Source: Candidatus Mnemosynella bozhongmuii
Lineage (GTDB): Archaea > Halobacteriota > Archaeoglobi > Mnemosynellales > Mnemosynellaceae
Direction of reading: 5' to 3'
DNA: 30,588 nucleotides
Assembly: GCA_014361165.1 (NCBI GenBank)
Contig: JACIWD010000035.1
Location: forward strand, 1 to 30,588
The notes below the pieces were generated by a model. It worked only from the letters and a program-made list of their open reading frames with translations. It was not told where the DNA came from and did no database searches. Position 1 is the stretch's first letter, and the number at the start of each line of letters is the position of its first letter. Of the stretch, positions 29,008 through 30,588 are shown one piece after another. The translations under genes were made by a program, and so were the position numbers.

Positions 29008-29402
29008 TTTCCAATGACCTCCACAATCAAATTTCTCGTTCTCGGTCCGTCGAGCTCAACAAAAAGAATCCTCTGCCATGTGCCGAGAAAGAGCTTTCTG
29101 TCCGAGACCGGAAGCGAGAGGGAGGGATTGAGCAGAATTGCCCTCAGATGGGAGTCCGCATTTGAGTCTATCTCATTGTGCCTGTAACTTCCTTTCTCAG
29201 GAACAAGCCTTTCAAGGTGGTTCCTGAGATCCTCAATCAGTCTTGGCTCGTTTTCGTTCAAAACAAGAGCGGTTGTTGTGTGAAGAGAATGAACCAGACA
29301 TATGCCACTCTCAATTCCACTCTCTTCCACAGCTTTCTGAATCTCCGGAGTTATGTCAATAATCTGAACCCTCTCTCCTGTGCTTATCTTAATGATCTTC
29401 AT
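29004..29402 (-). CDS. YjbQ/UPF0047 family protein
   Basis: The 132-residue protein shows the family signature: LVHSLHTTTALVLNENEPRL, then SYRHNEIDSNADSHLRA and LGTWQRILFVELDGPR. YjbQ proteins are compact trimeric enzymes for which thiamine-phosphate synthase activity has been reported; the true role is uncertain. The ATG at 29402 lies about 30 bp from TTTTTATATT (29430-29439, minus strand). It leads the yjbQ, membrane, zinc-ribbon, pcm operon and faces the VIT-like gene across 53 bp. Confidence 0.9.
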   Translation of the reverse strand: MKIIKISTGERVQIIDITPEIQKAVEESGIESGICLVHSLHTTTALVLNENEPRLIEDLRNHLERLVPEKGSYRHNEIDSNADSHLRAILLNPSLSLPVSDRKLFLGTWQRILFVELDGPRTRNLIVEVIGK

Positions 29403-29455
29403 CCTCAGAAATAAATTTTATAACTCAAGGAATATAAAAAGATAGAGGGGGAAGC
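29403..29455. promoter_or_regulatory. 53-bp divergent promoter, yjbQ / VIT-like gene
   Basis: The leftward TATA is at about 29430-29439. The rightward TATA-like AAATTTTATAA is at about 29412-29422, with GAGGGGG (29445-29451) as ribosome site for the GTG at 29456. As in other divergent gaps here, the two TATA elements lie inward of each other. Confidence 0.45.
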
Positions 29456-29986
29456 GTGGAAGTGAACATAGAATCGCTATTCGAGGAGCTCAGATATGTT
29501 GTCCTTGGACTTTTTGATGGAGTGCTGACAGCTCTGGGCATAGTTGTGGCATCTCACTTCTCCGGGGCATCAATAGAGCAGGTTCTTGACGCGGGACTGG
29601 CTGGAGGACTGGCTGTATCGCTCTCAAATGGATTCGGAGCCTATTTTGCTGAAGAAGCGGAAATAGGGAAGAAACTGAGGCTCATCGAGAAGGATGTTTT
29701 CAGAGATCTTAAGGGAACGAAGATTTATGAGAGATACAGAAAATCCGTGCACAGAAGTCTTCTCACTCACAGTCTGAGCACTCTTCTCGGTTCGGTAATC
29801 CTTCTCTCCGTCTTCTGTCTGACCAGGAACATATATGTCACGAGCGGTGCGATGTTTGTGATTCTTTTTCTCCTCGGTTCATTCATAGGAAAGTGGGGCT
29901 ACTCCCACATCATCATCTCCGGTTTGAAGCTCGTGGGAGTTGGAGCTCTTGTTGCTGTTCTCTCCCTTCTTCTCGGCGCATTCTGA
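29456..29986 (+). CDS. VIT1/CCC1-like membrane transporter
   Basis: The 176-residue protein resembles archaeal members of the vacuolar iron transporter family (TIGR00267-like). It opens with the family motif VVLGLFDGVLTALGIVVASH in the first helix. The second has GGLAVSLSNGFGAYFAEEAE, where an acidic patch marks the metal path. A charged loop (KLRLIEKDVFRDLKGTKIY) follows, then three more helices. About five helices are visible. Ferrous iron or manganese transport is the family role. The GTG at 29456 follows a strong GA-rich ribosome site. No regulator is adjacent. Confidence 0.8.
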   Translation: MEVNIESLFEELRYVVLGLFDGVLTALGIVVASHFSGASIEQVLDAGLAGGLAVSLSNGFGAYFAEEAEIGKKLRLIEKDVFRDLKGTKIYERYRKSVHRSLLTHSLSTLLGSVILLSVFCLTRNIYVTSGAMFVILFLLGSFIGKWGYSHIIISGLKLVGVGALVAVLSLLLGAF

Positions 29987-29988
29987 GA

Positions 29989-29999
29989 TAAATTTAAAT
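29989..29999 (+). promoter_or_regulatory. TATA box of the PhoU-TrkA_C gene
   Basis: AATTTAAAT lies about 30 bp before the ATG at 30026, right after the VIT-like stop, so the last gene probably has its own promoter. GGAGA at 30011-30015 could act as ribosome site if the mRNA begins earlier. Confidence 0.4.
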
Positions 30000-30025
30000 C
30001 GTTAAAATCAGGAGATTCCTAAGGA

Positions 30026-30588
30026 ATGAGACCGCGTCGCTCAAATGTGAAGTATCTTCTGAAAGAAATGAAAGACCTGTCCGAACTCATGGTTGACCTT
30101 GCCTATTCTGCAACCATGTTTGATCTTGTTGACATTGCTGAAGAGGTTCTCAGAATGGAAGAGAGGATAACGGAGATGCTGAAGGAACTGAGAATATCCA
30201 CCATGCTCGCTGCAAGAACCGTTGAGGATGCAGAGAAACTCAATGCAATTCTTCAGATTGCCTCCTCTGCTGAGAAGATTGCAAATGCAGCCGTGGATAT
30301 AGCAAGAATTGTGCTCAGAAGAATGAGGCTTCCGATAGAGTTCAAGAAGGATCTGATGTATGCCGATGAAACGGTTGTGAGAGCAAAGGTTCTGAATGAG
30401 GAGATTGATGGAAAAACTCTCGGAGAACTGAAGCTGAAGACGATAACCGGAATGAGAGTGATTGCAATAAGAAGAGGGACTTCCTGGATATACGATCCTG
30501 ATAGAGATACCGTCATTCATTCAGGAGACATCCTGATTGCAAGAGGACCCGATGAGGGAGTTCCGGAGTTCTACAGAATTGTCACAGG
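30026..30588 (+). CDS. PhoU-like and TrkA_C domain protein (partial, cut by right edge)
   Basis: The first 187 residues are visible; the frame runs off the window. A PhoU-like helical domain (about 5-105; KDLSELMVDLAYSATMFDLV, EEVLRMEERITEMLKEL and NAAVDIARIVLR) is followed by a TrkA_C ligand-binding domain (about 110-185; VVRAKVLNEEIDGKTLGEL, GMRVIAIRRG and VIHSGDILIARGP). This pairing is known in archaeal proteins next to cation transporters, where it gates K+ or Mg2+ transport; the partner would lie to the right. The ATG at 30026 follows the TATA at 29989-29999. Cut at an arbitrary boundary, not truncated biologically. Confidence 0.82.
   Translation, partial: MRPRRSNVKYLLKEMKDLSELMVDLAYSATMFDLVDIAEEVLRMEERITEMLKELRISTMLAARTVEDAEKLNAILQIASSAEKIANAAVDIARIVLRRMRLPIEFKKDLMYADETVVRAKVLNEEIDGKTLGELKLKTITGMRVIAIRRGTSWIYDPDRDTVIHSGDILIARGPDEGVPEFYRIVT

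Noticed and set aside
1..30588. CRISPR arrays, tRNA, rRNA, insertion sequences or prophage
   Set aside because: No regularly spaced repeats, cloverleaf sequences, transposase motifs, terminal inverted repeats or phage genes were seen on either strand.

Overview
The window looks like the chromosome of a euryarchaeon, most likely a thermophile of the Archaeoglobales. This placement rests on gene content and style, not on a database match. The signs are archaeal uL1-uL10-P1/L12 stalk genes with acidic tails, the order ftsZ-secE-spt5-rpl11, archaeal AlaRS, FEN-1 with a PCNA motif, DTD2 deacylase, 2-phosphoglycerate kinase, presenilin-type protease, TATA-led leaderless first genes and GAGGTG-type ribosome sites inside operons. 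No rRNA, tRNA, CRISPR array, insertion sequence or phage gene was seen.

Region 1 (1-5952) is the accessory-looking part. It holds a partial ORF at the left edge, a Bat-type HTH regulator, a PfkB sugar kinase, an IlvD/Edd-family dehydratase, a DHDPS-fold aldolase and a PTER-type metallohydrolase. Together they resemble a semi-phosphorylative Entner-Doudoroff or related sugar-acid route. Region 2 (5946-12423) runs from 2-phosphoglycerate kinase and DTD2 into a translation and division block: FtsZ, SecE, Spt5, uL11, uL1, uL10, P1/L12. A hairpin overlapping the uL1 ribosome site is a candidate autoregulatory element. Region 3 (12412-25934) is housekeeping: a COG2509 flavoprotein, phosphodiesterase, AlaRS, threonine synthase, YbjQ with a 53-residue membrane partner, nicotinate phosphoribosyltransferase, FEN-1, presenilin-like protease, NOG1 GTPase, an HTH-CBS regulator, HisE, a CBS-ParB-like fusion and a DUF504 protein.

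Region 4 (25935-27448) is a compact plus-strand operon of two DUF2178-like membrane proteins, a small Xre-type HTH protein and a PD-(D/E)XK nuclease. It sits behind a striking tandem operator made of two TTAGA-N4-TCTAA dyads and is the best candidate here for an under-described system. Region 5 (27438-30588) holds a tightly overlapping minus-strand operon (YjbQ, four-helix membrane protein, zinc-ribbon protein, Pcm), then a VIT1/CCC1-like transporter and a PhoU-TrkA_C protein cut by the right edge.

The layout is very compact. Eight of nine convergent gene pairs overlap at their 3' ends (up to 84 bp) and the ninth abuts. Several divergent pairs share only 36-60 bp holding one or two TATA elements, so many first genes are probably leaderless.
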